Part shown: piece after piece, positions 15,580-24,771 of the stretch
How positions within the stretch are numbered: position 1 is the stretch's first letter
Layout: each line of letters begins with the position of its first letter
From: Methylophilaceae bacterium
GTDB taxonomy: Bacteria; Pseudomonadota; Gammaproteobacteria; Burkholderiales; Methylophilaceae
DNA length: 64,000 bases
Reading direction: 5' to 3'
Assembly: GCA_027488395.1 (NCBI GenBank)
Contig: JAIYBT010000002.1
Location: 62,001-126,000, forward strand
The notes under the pieces: model-generated
Database searches by the model: none
Told to the model about the DNA's origin: nothing
What the model saw: the letters and a program-made list of their open reading frames with translations, nothing else
Made by a program: the position numbers and the translations under genes

Positions 15580-16764
15580 ATGAATATTTTAATGATTTCG
15601 GATGTGTATTTTCCGCGAGTCAATGGCGTCTCCACCAGCATTTGTACGTTTGCAGAGTCGTTAATGGCCCAAGGGCATCGCGTTCACTTAGTGGCGCCAG
15701 CCTATCCCACACAGCCACAATCAGTCGCTTGGATCACCCGCATCGATGCGCGCAAAATTGTGTTTGATCCCGAAGATTATTTAATGAAGTGGTCGGCTCT
15801 CAAGGCATTCATCGATGGATTACAACCATGTGAATATGATGTCGTACATATCCATACGCCATTTATGGCCCACTATGCAGGCTTACGCGTTGGTAAAAAA
15901 TTAAATATCCCTGTAGTTGAGACTTACCATACCTTTTTTGAGGATTATCTTCATCACTATCTGCCTTGGATTCCGCGCCAAATTGCGGTGTCCATCGCAA
16001 GAAAAGTGTCTAAAACTCAATGTCAACAAGTCGATGCGATCGTGTCTCCCTCGGCACAAATGCGTGATGTACTCACCCAATATGGCGTGACTAAGGCTAT
16101 CCATGTGATTCCAACGGGCTTAGATGCTTCACGGTTTGTCATGGGTGACGCCGCTGCATTTCGTGAAAAATATCAAATTCCTGTACAACGGCCGTTGCTA
16201 ATGTACGTAGGGCGGGTGGCATACGAGAAAAATATCCAATTTTTACTCGAAATGTTAACGCTCGTCATTCAAGATCATCCCGAAGTGTTACTCGTGATCA
16301 CTGGTGAAGGGCCTGCCGAGAGCATGTTGAAAAAAATGACCAAGGAGAAAAGCTTGCAATCCAATGTGCTTTTCCTGGGTTATTTAGATCGAGAAGTGGG
16401 CTTAAATGCGGCTTATGCTGCGGCTGATATTTTTGTGTTTGCTTCTAAAAGTGAAACGCAAGGTTTGGTGTTGCTTGAAGCAATGGCGCAAGCCACGCCG
16501 GTGGTTGCAATTGCAGAGTTAGGCACCGCCTCAATTTTAGTACGAGAACGTGGCGCGTTGATTGCCAACGATAACGAACTCCATTTTGCGGAACAAGTAC
16601 AAACCTTGTTGATTGATCACCAATTGCGTCAGCGTGTGGGAGAGGCTGGCAAACTGTATGTGGAACAGGTATGGTCCTCAGAGGCACAAGCACACAAGTT
16701 AAATGATTGTTATCAACAATTGTTTCAACAGGCGCATAAAAGTTTACGCGTACGCACTGCGTAA
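15580..16764 (+). CDS. GT4-family glycosyltransferase, possible diacylglycerol glycosyltransferase
   Basis: A 394-residue retaining glycosyltransferase of GT-B fold. The N-terminal half starts MNILMISDVYFPRVNGVSTS with a Gly-rich acceptor-side motif. HIHTPFMAHYAG and VETYHTFFEDYLHHY are typical of GT4 enzymes that act on diacylglycerol or polyprenyl lipids. The donor-binding half has YVGRVAYEKN and the EX7E motif SETQGLVLLEA at about 290. There is no signal peptide; such enzymes bind the inner membrane face. It lies between a secreted phospholipase C (divergent) and pstSCAB (convergent), so a role in making phosphorus-free glycolipid is attractive but unproven. An 11-bp direct repeat TAAGTCAGGGT begins at the stop codon (16762 and 16776). 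Confidence 0.78.
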   Translation: MNILMISDVYFPRVNGVSTSICTFAESLMAQGHRVHLVAPAYPTQPQSVAWITRIDARKIVFDPEDYLMKWSALKAFIDGLQPCEYDVVHIHTPFMAHYAGLRVGKKLNIPVVETYHTFFEDYLHHYLPWIPRQIAVSIARKVSKTQCQQVDAIVSPSAQMRDVLTQYGVTKAIHVIPTGLDASRFVMGDAAAFREKYQIPVQRPLLMYVGRVAYEKNIQFLLEMLTLVIQDHPEVLLVITGEGPAESMLKKMTKEKSLQSNVLFLGYLDREVGLNAAYAAADIFVFASKSETQGLVLLEAMAQATPVVAIAELGTASILVRERGALIANDNELHFAEQVQTLLIDHQLRQRVGEAGKLYVEQVWSSEAQAHKLNDCYQQLFQQAHKSLRVRTA

Positions 16765-16787
16765 GTCAGGGTTTATAAGTCAGGGTG

Positions 16788-16818
16788 TAAAAAAACCACG
16801 CAATTGCGTGGTTTTTTT
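16788..16818. terminator. Bidirectional intrinsic terminator
   Basis: AAAAACCACGCA (16791-16802) is followed at once by its reverse complement TGCGTGGTTTTT and further Ts, with A runs on the other side. It ends both the glycosyltransferase gene and the convergent pst operon. Confidence 0.88.
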
Positions 16819-16847
16819 ATTAAAGCTGGCTGGCTTCACTCAAGCAA

Positions 16848-17627
16848 TTAACCAAATTTGCCAGTGATGTAATCTTCAGTTTCTTTGCGTTTTGGATTGG
16901 TAAAAATGATGTCGGTATCATCATATTCAATCAACTCACCTAAATACATATAGGCGGTGTAATCAGACACCCGTGCTGCTTGTTGCATATTATGGGTGAC
17001 CACCAATATCGTCAGCTTACTTCTCAGTTCAACCATCAGTTCTTCAATGTTGGCGGTGGCAATCGGATCTAATGCAGAGGTAGGTTCATCGAACAACATA
17101 ATTTCTGGATCAGTCGCTAATGCACGTGCAATGCATAAACGTTGTTGCTGACCGCCAGATAAGTTAAACGCTAAATCGTGCAAGCGGTCTTTGACCTCGT
17201 TCCAGAGCGCAGCGCCTTTGAGTGCTTCTTCCACTTTATCGTCCATGATGCGTTTGTTATTTTCACCACGGACGCGTAAGCCGTAAGCGACGTTTTCATA
17301 AATTGATTTAGGAAAAGGATTTGGTTTTTGAAACACCATGCTAATGCGCATGCGAACTTCAATCGGATCTACTGCAGCGTCCAACACATTGGTATTGTCT
17401 GGAAACATCACAATTTCGCCTTGGTATTGATTACCAGGGTAGAGATCATGCATGCGGTTAAAGCAGCGTAGAAACGTTGATTTGCCACAGCCAGATGGGC
17501 CAATTAAAGCGGTGATTTTGTTTTCATACAAAGGCATCGAAATGCCTTTCAGTGCACGCGCGCCATTGCTGTAAAAAAAGTTAAGATCGCGTGCTTCTGC
17601 TTTCACTGCGGTGTTCGTGTTCGCCAT
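16848..17627 (-). CDS. pstB: Phosphate ABC transporter ATP-binding protein
   Basis: The product is 259 residues from the ATG at 17627, which follows AGGAAATACT; the longer frame to 17705 overlaps pstA and is not needed. It powers high-affinity phosphate import. Walker A is GPSGCGKST, the signature is LSGGQQQR, Walker B is IMLFDEP, and the H-loop is [14 protein letters not shown]. PstB-specific features include [10 protein letters not shown] and [12 protein letters not shown]. It is the last gene of the pst operon here; no phoU follows, and the next genes are convergent. Confidence 0.96.
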   Translation of the reverse strand: MANTNTAVKAEARDLNFFYSNGARALKGISMPLYENKITALIGPSGCGKSTFLRCFNRMHDLYPGNQYQGEIVMFPDNTNVLDAAVDPIEVRMRISMVFQKPNPFPKSIYENVAYGLRVRGENNKRIMDDKVEEALKGAALWNEVKDRLHDLAFNLSGGQQQRLCIARALATDPEIMLFDEPTSALDPIATANIEELMVELRSKLTILVVTHNMQQAARVSDYTAYMYLGELIEYDDTDIIFTNPKRKETEDYITGKFG

Positions 17628-17652
17628 AGTATTTCCTATTGTTGTGTTGGCA

Positions 17653-18591
17653 TTACCATTTAATGTTTTTACGGATTTTGTAACGTAACCAAATTGCGGT
17701 GCCATTCATCAGTAGGGTGACCACAATAATCAATGCACCTGTTGCCGCTGCATTGATGTGAAATGCATGGTCTGGGCGCGATAACCAGTTAAACATTTGA
17801 ATCGGCATCACTGTAAATCCAGAAGATAACCATTCAAAGTTAAAAAAGGGCGGCTCAGTAGTGATTGGGCTAGGCGGTAAAAAGGCAATAAATGTTAAGG
17901 CGCCAATGGTAATGATGGGTGCTGTCTCGCCTAATGCGCGTGCCATGCCAATAATGACGCCCGTTAAAATACCACCGTAGGAATATTTAAATACGTGGTC
18001 GTACACCACTTGCCATTTTGTAGCACCTACACCGTAAGCGGCTTCACGGATTGCCGTTGGAATCGCACGGATCGCCTCACGGGTAGACACAATCACAATC
18101 GGTAAAATTAATAAACCTAACGTCAAACCCGCCGTCAGTATGCTTTGGCCTAAATCTAAAATGTAGACAAATAAGCCCAGCGCCAATAAACCATAAATGA
18201 TCGAAGGTACGCCTGCTAAATTAGATACATTGATTTCGATCAGATCAGTAAACCAATTTTTGGGCGCATATTCTTCTAAATACAACCCTGCAGCGACGCC
18301 CACGGGCACTGCAGTAATGAACGTGACGCTCATCACTAATAACGAACCCACCCAAGCTGACAACAAACCTGCGTGCGCGGCACGACGCGATGGAAACTCA
18401 GATAAAAATTCAAGGTTAAATTTTGGATAACCGTCGGCAATTAATTGCCAAAATAACAGCATCAGGGTGATTAGCCCTAACATCAGCGCCAACAACCCAA
18501 CCACCGCAAATAGCGCATCGTTGCGTTTGTGGCGTTTAATCATGGCGCGCACTTCGGCTAAGTTTTGTATGACGGAGGCTTTATGTTCCAT
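17653..18591 (-). CDS. pstA: Phosphate ABC transporter permease PstA
   Basis: The 312-residue inner-membrane permease has about six transmembrane helices. The cytoplasmic coupling loop [19 protein letters not shown] corresponds to the EAA motif of binding-protein-dependent permeases. An N-terminal hydrophilic stretch of about 25 residues precedes the first helix. It pairs with PstC to form the channel. Its stop lies 25 bases before the pstB start. The ribosome binding site is weak (GAGA), suggesting partial translational coupling with upstream genes, though an 87-base gap to pstC exists. Confidence 0.95.
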   Translation of the reverse strand: MEHKASVIQNLAEVRAMIKRHKRNDALFAVVGLLALMLGLITLMLLFWQLIADGYPKFNLEFLSEFPSRRAAHAGLLSAWVGSLLVMSVTFITAVPVGVAAGLYLEEYAPKNWFTDLIEINVSNLAGVPSIIYGLLALGLFVYILDLGQSILTAGLTLGLLILPIVIVSTREAIRAIPTAIREAAYGVGATKWQVVYDHVFKYSYGGILTGVIIGMARALGETAPIITIGALTFIAFLPPSPITTEPPFFNFEWLSSGFTVMPIQMFNWLSRPDHAFHINAAATGALIIVVTLLMNGTAIWLRYKIRKNIKW

Positions 18592-18678
18592 GGCGTATAT
18601 CTCGTGATGCCAATTGAGTAGGCAATAGTTTAATCAGTAATCGTGTCAGCAATAAGTCAGCGCTTGAAGACATTATTT

Positions 18679-19620
18679 TTAATAATGCTCGCGATATTTT
18701 TTGCGAATCCAGTGGCCAATAATATTAAACGCCAACGTCATCATCATCAGCACTAAACCAGCCGCAAAAATACTTTGATAACCAATACTGCCATGTGGCA
18801 AATCACCCATCGCCACTTGCACAATAAATGCGGTGATGGTGGCTGCACTTTCTAACGGATTAAAACTCAGATTCGGTTGTTGACCAGCGGCAATCGCAAC
18901 CACCATGGTTTCACCCACCGCACGGGATATGGCTAAAATATATGCGGCCACAATGCCAGAGACCGCTGCAGGCGTTACCACTTTAATGGCAGTTTGAAAC
19001 CGGGTTGCGCCCATCGCGTAAGAACCCTCGCGCATACTCATTGGCACGGCTCGCATTGCATCTTCAGACAATGAAGCGATGTAAGGAATGATCATGATGC
19101 CCATGACAATACCGGCACTTAACATATTAAAACTGGGGAGGTCAGGGTAAATAGACTGCAAAATTGGGGTGACGAAAAACAATGCAAAATAACCAAATAC
19201 TACGGTAGGAACACCAACCAACAACTCTAAAATCGGTTTAATGGTTTCACGCGTGTTATGGCTTGCAAACTCCGACAGGAAAATCGCAGCCACCGTGCCA
19301 ATCGGCACAGCTACGGCCAGCGCAATCGCAGAGGTGGTTAATGTGCCTGAAACTAACGGTAAGATGCCGTAATGGGCGTCTTCGAACAGTGGTGTCCATT
19401 CGGTATCGGTAAAAAACTCAACGATGGAGACGTTCTTAAAAAACCCAATCGATTCATACAGCAACACACCGACAATGGCAAAAGTGGTGGCTACCGCAGT
19501 CAATGCAGCTAACATTAAAATGAGTTCAATCACCCGTTCTTTGACATTTCTACGGATGTTTTTGGCTAGCCGTGGGCTAATAGTCAGTTGTGCAGGAACT
19601 TGCATTGCGTGCGTCGCCAT
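18679..19620 (-). CDS. pstC: Phosphate ABC transporter permease PstC
   Basis: A 313-residue permease subunit with about six transmembrane helices and the coupling loop EGSYAMGATRFQTAIKVV, which contacts PstB. The hydrophilic N-terminus (about 1-30) is Arg/Lys-rich, consistent with the positive-inside rule. It lies between pstS and pstA. A strong terminator separates it from pstS, so most transcripts probably end after pstS and a fraction reads into pstCAB, matching the excess of binding protein over membrane subunits in such systems. Confidence 0.95.
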   Translation of the reverse strand: MATHAMQVPAQLTISPRLAKNIRRNVKERVIELILMLAALTAVATTFAIVGVLLYESIGFFKNVSIVEFFTDTEWTPLFEDAHYGILPLVSGTLTTSAIALAVAVPIGTVAAIFLSEFASHNTRETIKPILELLVGVPTVVFGYFALFFVTPILQSIYPDLPSFNMLSAGIVMGIMIIPYIASLSEDAMRAVPMSMREGSYAMGATRFQTAIKVVTPAAVSGIVAAYILAISRAVGETMVVAIAAGQQPNLSFNPLESAATITAFIVQVAMGDLPHGSIGYQSIFAAGLVLMMMTLAFNIIGHWIRKKYREHY

Positions 19621-19685
19621 AGTGTGAGTTCTGTGAGGGTTGAAATTTTAGCGGATTTATCAGGTTGTACGCATAAAACTTTTAC

Positions 19686-19714
19686 AAAAAAAGGGGCTGA
19701 GTGCTCAGCCCCTT
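19686..19714 (-). terminator. Intrinsic terminator/attenuator between pstS and pstC
   Basis: Stem AAGGGGCTGA (19691-19700), loop GTGC, TCAGCCCCTT (19705-19714), with seven Ts on the minus strand immediately after. It lies 8 bases after the pstS stop inside the operon and probably sets the pstS to pstCAB ratio. Confidence 0.88.
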
Positions 19715-19722
19715 GCCATTAA

Positions 19723-20712
19723 TTATTTAATCCTTGACAGCAAGTCTGTAATTTTAACACCCACTTCAGAGGTGCCATTAAAGCCAGTGCCAGGTTTCAT
19801 TGCTTTGAAATGTGTTTTAACTGCTTCGTAATCTTCCTTCGGTAAAGGAACATATTTCACTTCTTTGACTAATTCTGGCGCATTTTCCAAATAGAAATTT
19901 ACAAAGGCTTTAACTTCTGGCTTAAACGCAGCCGCAGTAGCGTTTACGTAGATAAATAATGGGCGGGATAATGGTTGATAGGTGCCGTCCATTACAGTCT
20001 CAGGAGCCGGAAAAATGGCCTTGCCACCTTCTTTAGCAACAACAGGTACTGCTCTGAGTTTGTCTTTGTTTTCTAGGTAGTACGCCAATCCAAAATAAGC
20101 CAACCCACCCAAGTTACCAGCAACGCCTTGTACTAATACATTGTCATCTTCTGACGGCGTGAAGTCTTTACGGCTGGCTTTGGCTTTGCCGTTAATGGCT
20201 TCAGTAAAATAATCAAAGGTACCTGATGATGTACCTGGGCCATATAAATTCAGCGCTTTATCAGGAAAGGTAGCATTGACTTGTTTCCAGTTTTTAACGG
20301 TTGAGTTTGGTTCCCAGATTTTTTTCAACTCTGCCACTGATAATTGTTTTACCCAATCGTTTTTACCGTTTACCACTACGGTTAACGCATCATAGGCCAC
20401 GGGCAACTCAATAAATTGAACACCACCTTCTTTGCAAGCATCCATTTCTTTTTGTGAAATGGGGCGCGATGCATCTGAAATGTCAGTTTCACCACGGCAA
20501 AACTTTTTAAAACCACCCCCAGTACCTGATTCGCCCACAGTCACTTTGACGCCTTTAGCACGCTGAAACTCTTCTGCTACGGCTTCTGTAATCGGGTACA
20601 CCGTACTCGAACCATCAATCTTGATGATTTTTTCGGCAGCCGTTGCAGAAAAGCTAAAAGCTTGCGCAATGAGGGCAGCAACAAGTGAGGAACGTAACAG
20701 CGAACTGTGCAT
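19723..20712 (-). CDS. pstS: Periplasmic phosphate-binding protein
   Basis: A 329-residue protein with a cleavable signal peptide ([16 protein letters not shown]). The mature part starts [18 protein letters not shown], the phosphate-binding loop of PstS, followed by [20 protein letters not shown], which also contacts phosphate. There is no lipobox, so it is soluble in the periplasm. It delivers phosphate to PstC/PstA. It heads the operon and has a Pho box 54 bases upstream, so it should be induced by phosphate starvation through PhoB. Confidence 0.95.
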   Translation of the reverse strand: MHSSLLRSSLVAALIAQAFSFSATAAEKIIKIDGSSTVYPITEAVAEEFQRAKGVKVTVGESGTGGGFKKFCRGETDISDASRPISQKEMDACKEGGVQFIELPVAYDALTVVVNGKNDWVKQLSVAELKKIWEPNSTVKNWKQVNATFPDKALNLYGPGTSSGTFDYFTEAINGKAKASRKDFTPSEDDNVLVQGVAGNLGGLAYFGLAYYLENKDKLRAVPVVAKEGGKAIFPAPETVMDGTYQPLSRPLFIYVNATAAAFKPEVKAFVNFYLENAPELVKEVKYVPLPKEDYEAVKTHFKAMKPGTGFNGTSEVGVKITDLLSRIK

Positions 20713-20766
20713 GGAGACTCCTAAAAGAGGGGTTGTGTTGTAGTGAATGAATCATAGAAAGATAAT

Positions 20767-20784
20767 ATGACAGAAATGTGACAA
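20767..20784 (-). promoter_or_regulatory. Pho box (PhoB operator) upstream of pstS
   Basis: On the minus strand the site reads TTGTCACATTTCTGTCAT: two direct 7-base half-sites (TTGTCAC and CTGTCAT) 11 bases apart with an AT-rich 4-base spacer, matching the consensus CTGTCAT-AWAW-CTGTCAY closely. It ends 54 bases before the pstS start. Confidence 0.85.
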
Positions 20785-20937
20785 TTAATAAAAAAACACC
20801 CGCCATCCCTTGAATATTTTGAGCCCCTTTCTTTCAAAAAATGACATTTGATTTTTGGTTGTGAGCCCCTGTGGCTAAGCGACATGCGGAAAACTCTGCT
20901 GAGGTATAATCATGTTTTTTTAACATGACCAACTATT

Positions 20938-22045
20938 ATGATGGAAGCCGAACAACTCAATGCGATTGCCAATGCCCTAAGTGATTTGACTGCACGTCAT
21001 CAAGCGCTTCGGGGGTATCTTTGACTATGAACACAAACAACAACGCCTTGAAGAGGTGAATGGTTTATTAGAAGACCCTAAAGTATGGGATGACGCCGAA
21101 AAAGCGCAAAATTTAGGTAAAGAAAAACGCATGCTTGAAAACGTCGTTGTGACGTTAGATAGCGTGGGGCAAGCACTGAATGATAGTCGAGAACTATTTG
21201 ACATGGCCCGCGATGAGGCCGATGACGACACCTTGATCAGTGTGCGTTCGGATGCGCAAAAAATCGAGAAAACCATTGCTGACATGGAATTTAAACGCAT
21301 GTTTTCGCAACCGATGGATGCGAACAATTGCTTTATTGAGTTTCAATCTGGCAGTGGCGGCACTGAGGCACAGGATTGGGCTGGCATGCTGTTGCGTATG
21401 TATTTACGTTATGTTGAGCGTAAAGGCTTTAAAGTTGAGGTGCTGGAAGAGTCCGAGGGGGATATTGCCGGTATTAAAGGCGCCTCGATTAAGGTCACTG
21501 GTGATTATGCCTTTGGTACCTTACGTACGGAAAGCGGTGTGCACCGGTTAGTGCGTAAATCGCCATTTGATGCCAACTCCAAGCGCCATACCAGTTTCGC
21601 CAGTGTGCAAATTTTTCCAGAAGTGGATGATTCAATTGAAATTGATATTAACCCAGCCGATCTGCGTATTGACACCTATCGCGCCAGTGGGGCGGGTGGT
21701 CAGCACATTAACAAAACCGATTCCGCAGTGCGTATTACGCACTTACCGACAGGTGTGGTGGTGCAATGCCAAAATGACCGCTCGCAGCATCGCAACCGCG
21801 AAGAAGCCATGAATATGCTGAAGGGCGCTTTGTATAACTTGGAGTTAAGTAAGCGTAACGAGGAAAAACAAGCCTTAGAGGATGCAAAAACTGATATTGG
21901 CTGGGGGCATCAAATCCGTAGCTACGTGCTTGACCAAGGACGGATTAAAGACCTACGCACCAATGTGGAAATCGGCAACACCCAAGGCGTGCTGGATGGC
22001 GATTTGGATCCATTTATTATGGAAAGTTTAAAGCAGGGCATGTAG
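20938..22045 (+). CDS. prfB: Peptide chain release factor 2, with programmed +1 frameshift
   Basis: The gene reads 20938-21021 in one frame, meets an in-frame TGA at 21022-21024, and continues from 21023 in the +1 frame to 22045, giving about 368 residues (E. coli RF2 has 365). The N-terminal part ([20 protein letters not shown]) and the join RGYL-DYEHK match RF2. The anticodon-like tripeptide SPF ([10 protein letters not shown]) is specific for UGA/UAA recognition, and [15 protein letters not shown] carries the catalytic GGQ. RF2 thus controls its own synthesis: low RF2 lets ribosomes shift past UGA. Tandem ATGs at 20938/20941 make the exact start uncertain. A TATAAT sequence at 20905-20910 may be its -10. 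Confidence 0.96.
21010..21025 (+). promoter_or_regulatory. Programmed +1 ribosomal frameshift site of prfB
   Basis: The site reads CGGGGGTATCTTTGAC. It has a Shine-Dalgarno-like GGGGGT, the slippery CTT codon and the UGA stop followed by C, a poor termination context. It differs from the well-known E. coli site only by C for A at the first base. Slippage of the Leu-tRNA from CUU to UUU moves reading to GAC (21023). Confidence 0.95.
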
Positions 22046-22071
22046 CTAAGCTTAAGATGGTTGAGTATGTG

Positions 22072-22101
22072 TTAAACAGGCAGCGTTAGCTGCCTGTTTA
22101 A
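22072..22101. terminator. Hairpin terminator between prfB and YchJ-like gene
   Basis: TTAAACAGGCAGC (22072-22084), loop GTTA, GCTGCCTGTTTAA (22089-22101): a perfect 13-bp stem between convergent genes. Only short T runs flank it, inside the stem ends. Confidence 0.75.
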
Positions 22102-22127
22102 CATCCAGCGGGCGCTTTACATATTGG

Positions 22128-22514
22128 TTAGGCTGCTTGGATTTCTCCATCGATATACCACCACTGGCCCTGTTCAAACGTAAATCGGCTATGTTCAATC
22201 AATTGTTGTTTTTTCTGTTTACCAATCTGCAGCGTCGCCACATAGTGAACAAAGGCGGTCTCAGCATCACGTTGTGTGTGAGATAACACTTGTAATTTCA
22301 ACCACTTAATTCCGTTTAAGTCTGCAAGCGTCAATGACGCAGGCCTGGTTTGCGCATGCCAAGTCTGCAGCAAATAGTCTGGCAACTTTTGTGCGTGAGC
22401 ACTGTAGCGCGAGCGCATCAGGCGTTCTGCATTGGGGGCTGCTTGACCTAAATGTAAAGGTTGGCAACACGCAGTATAGGTGTCGCCGCTAAAGCAAGGG
22501 CAGAGGGTATTCAT
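22128..22514 (-). CDS. YchJ family protein with SEC-C zinc-binding motif
   Basis: The product is 128 residues from the ATG at 22514; an upstream ATG (22550) would precede the conserved MNTLCPCFSGDTYTACC. The N-terminal cysteines (CPC...CC) form the SEC-C-type zinc site. The rest (ERLMRSRYSAHA and WLKLQVLSH, ending WWYIDGEIQ) is the NTF2-like YchJ domain of unknown function (UPF0225). It is convergent with prfB and follows the ASCH gene on the same strand by 56 bases. Confidence 0.85.
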   Translation of the reverse strand: MNTLCPCFSGDTYTACCQPLHLGQAAPNAERLMRSRYSAHAQKLPDYLLQTWHAQTRPASLTLADLNGIKWLKLQVLSHTQRDAETAFVHYVATLQIGKQKKQQLIEHSRFTFEQGQWWYIDGEIQAA

Positions 22515-22570
22515 ATGTATTTTTACAGCCAACAGTGGTGGATAAAGCACATGCCAATAAGAGGGGCAAA

Positions 22571-23053
22571 CTAAAATAGTGTAGCTTGAGGCGCAGTTGG
22601 CGCAGTGCGCACCTGATCAAGATTCACTTCAAATATCCCCAGTTTGCCTGCACAGGGCATGATGGTGAATGGCCTTGCCTGTTCAAATAAAAATCCAACA
22701 TGGGTATGCGGGACGTTTGCAAACAGTGCGCGTTGCGCTGGCGTGATGCTGGCAGGGAGTTGGTGGGGTTTGCAACACAAGACTAAGGTTGCGATGCCCA
22801 CAATTCCGCCATAATGCAGTTGATCCTGATCGGGTATCGGGATATCTGTGTGATGTTTGATGAAACGATAGTAGTCTTCATACAAGCCTTTACTGGCGTG
22901 GATGAGTATGGGGCCGCGGTAATCGGTATCCCAACTGCGGTCATCCACCTGCACAAAGCCATTCGCAATCAGCCATGCAATGGGTTGTTTGAAAGAGAGT
23001 GCGTGCATGACCCCACGTAACGCAACAGTCGATGTGGTTTGTTGGTCTGACAC
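22571..23053 (-). CDS. ASCH-domain protein
   Basis: A 160-residue protein with the ASCH fold signature: ALSFKQPIAWLIANG near residue 18, then DRSWDTDYRGPILIHASKG and GGIVGIATLVLC. ASCH domains are PUA-like and bind RNA or act as small amidohydrolases. The C-terminus (AGKLGIFEVNL) completes the barrel. It begins 14 bases after the prfC stop on the same strand, so it may be co-transcribed with prfC, in line with a translation-linked role (inference). Confidence 0.85.
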   Translation of the reverse strand: MSDQQTTSTVALRGVMHALSFKQPIAWLIANGFVQVDDRSWDTDYRGPILIHASKGLYEDYYRFIKHHTDIPIPDQDQLHYGGIVGIATLVLCCKPHQLPASITPAQRALFANVPHTHVGFLFEQARPFTIMPCAGKLGIFEVNLDQVRTAPTAPQATLF

Positions 23054-23067
23054 ATTAACCCATTGTG

Positions 23068-24642
23068 TTAGGCAATTTCGCGGGTTTCCATAAACTGAAT
23101 ATCAGGATAGCGCTCTTGTGCCATTTGCAGGTTGACGCGGTTTGGCGCGAGGTAGACATAGTCATCTGCGCTATCTAAACCCACGTTAAAGCCGTATTTA
23201 TCGGCAATCGCTTTTAAATCGGCATCACTGCCTTTGAGCCAGCGCGCGGTATAGCAATCAAACGGTTCAAACACCATATCCACCCCATATTCGTGCTCTA
23301 AGCGGTGGGCGACGACATCAAATTGCAACATACCAACTGCACCTAAAATCAAATCGTTGGTGAGCAGTGGACGAAACAATTGCGCTGCGCCTTCTTCGGA
23401 CAGTTGCTTCAGGCCAATTTGTAATTGCTTCATTTTCATTGGGTTTTTAATGCGCGCACGGCGGAAAAACTCAGGCGCGAAACTAGGAATACCAATAAAC
23501 TTGAGCGCTTCGTTCTCGGTAAAGGTATCGCCTAACTTAATCGTACCGTGGTTGGGGATGCCAATAATATCGCCTGAGTAGGCTTCATCCATGATGGTGC
23601 GGTCTTGCGCCATAAACGTAATGGCGTTGTTCACATTGAGGTGTTTGCCACTCGCCACTTGTTTGATTTTCATGCCGCGCTCAAAGCGGCCAGAACACAC
23701 GCGTAAAAAGGCAATGCGGTCGCGGTGTTTGGGGTCCATATTGGCTTGAATCTTAAACACAAAACCTGCAAATTTTTCTTCACTTGCAGCCACTGCTCGA
23801 GTAGCCGTTTGGCGTGCTTGTGGCGGTGGTGATAAATCCACAACGGCATCTAATAGCGATTGCACCCCAAAGTTATTGACCGCTGAGCCAAAAAACACTG
23901 GCGTTTGTTTGCCGCTTAAATAGCGCTCACGATTAAAGGTGTTTGAGGCACCTCGTACCAATTCGATATCAACTCTTAGCTCTTGTGCTTGATAGCCGAT
24001 CAACGCATCTAAACGTGGATTATCAATGCCTTGTATGGTTTCAGAGGTGCCTTTTTCGGCGCGTGGATCAAAAAATAAAATACTGTCATTGACTAAGCTA
24101 TACACACCACGGAAGGTTTTTCCCATGCCGATCGGCCAAGTCATCGGTGCGCATTCCATGCCCAAGGTGGTTTCAATTTCATCAAGTAACTCAATCGGCG
24201 CACGACTTTCGCGGTCAAGTTTATTGATAAAAGTAATGATGGGGGTGTCACGCATGCGGCACACATTGAGAAGCTTGATGGTTTGCGCTTCAACGCCGTT
24301 GACTGAGTCAATCACCATCACTGCAGAATCGACAGCGGTAAGCGTTCTATAAGTATCTTCAGAAAAGTCATCATGCCCAGGGGTATCGAGCAAATTGACC
24401 ATATGCTCGCGGTAGGGAAACTGCATGACGCTGGAGGTGACCGAAATGCCACGTTGCTTTTCGAGTTCCATCCAGTCTGAGGTGGCATGACGTGCGGCTT
24501 TACGACCACGCACTTCACCCGCTACTTGAATCGCACCGCCAAACCATAGCAGTTTTTCAGTGAGCGTGGTTTTTCCCGCATCCGGGTGGGAAATAATGGC
24601 GAAAGTACGCCGACGTTGGACTTCTTGTTGCAAACTGGACAT
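23068..24642 (-). CDS. prfC: Peptide chain release factor 3 (GTPase)
   Basis: The 524-residue translational GTPase removes RF1 and RF2 from the ribosome after peptide release. G1 is [10 protein letters not shown]3 is DTPGHDDF, and G4 is FINKLDRE. The C-terminal part ([20 protein letters not shown]) is typical of RF3. The start [20 protein letters not shown] agrees with known RF3 N-termini. No ribosome binding site is visible: the bases directly before the ATG are the U-tract of a hairpin (24646-24676). Translation may therefore be weak, leaderless or regulated. Confidence 0.95.
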   Translation of the reverse strand: MSSLQQEVQRRRTFAIISHPDAGKTTLTEKLLWFGGAIQVAGEVRGRKAARHATSDWMELEKQRGISVTSSVMQFPYREHMVNLLDTPGHDDFSEDTYRTLTAVDSAVMVIDSVNGVEAQTIKLLNVCRMRDTPIITFINKLDRESRAPIELLDEIETTLGMECAPMTWPIGMGKTFRGVYSLVNDSILFFDPRAEKGTSETIQGIDNPRLDALIGYQAQELRVDIELVRGASNTFNRERYLSGKQTPVFFGSAVNNFGVQSLLDAVVDLSPPPQARQTATRAVAASEEKFAGFVFKIQANMDPKHRDRIAFLRVCSGRFERGMKIKQVASGKHLNVNNAITFMAQDRTIMDEAYSGDIIGIPNHGTIKLGDTFTENEALKFIGIPSFAPEFFRRARIKNPMKMKQLQIGLKQLSEEGAAQLFRPLLTNDLILGAVGMLQFDVVAHRLEHEYGVDMVFEPFDCYTARWLKGSDADLKAIADKYGFNVGLDSADDYVYLAPNRVNLQMAQERYPDIQFMETREIA

Positions 24643-24676
24643 GAAAAAATAGCGGTTGATTCAAAACCGCTATTTT
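24643..24676 (-). terminator. Intrinsic terminator abutting the prfC start codon
   Basis: On the minus strand: AAAATAGCGGTT, 7-base loop, AACCGCTATTTT, then TTC and the prfC ATG. The 12-bp stem plus U-tract sits between acs and prfC. It should end acs transcripts, and it occupies exactly the place where the prfC ribosome binding site should be. Confidence 0.8.
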
Positions 24677-24771
24677 AACCTATCACTGCAAGAGTCTTGC
24701 TGATTTTCGTCAGTCATGCATCATGATGCTAACATTATGATGGGTCACTGACGATCATTTACCCATCCGTG

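Noticed and set aside
21056-22045. prfB read as a shorter gene from 21056, or as frameshifted pseudogene
   Set aside because: The 5' part in the other frame joins at a canonical programmed frameshift site and restores the full RF2 length and N-terminal sequence.
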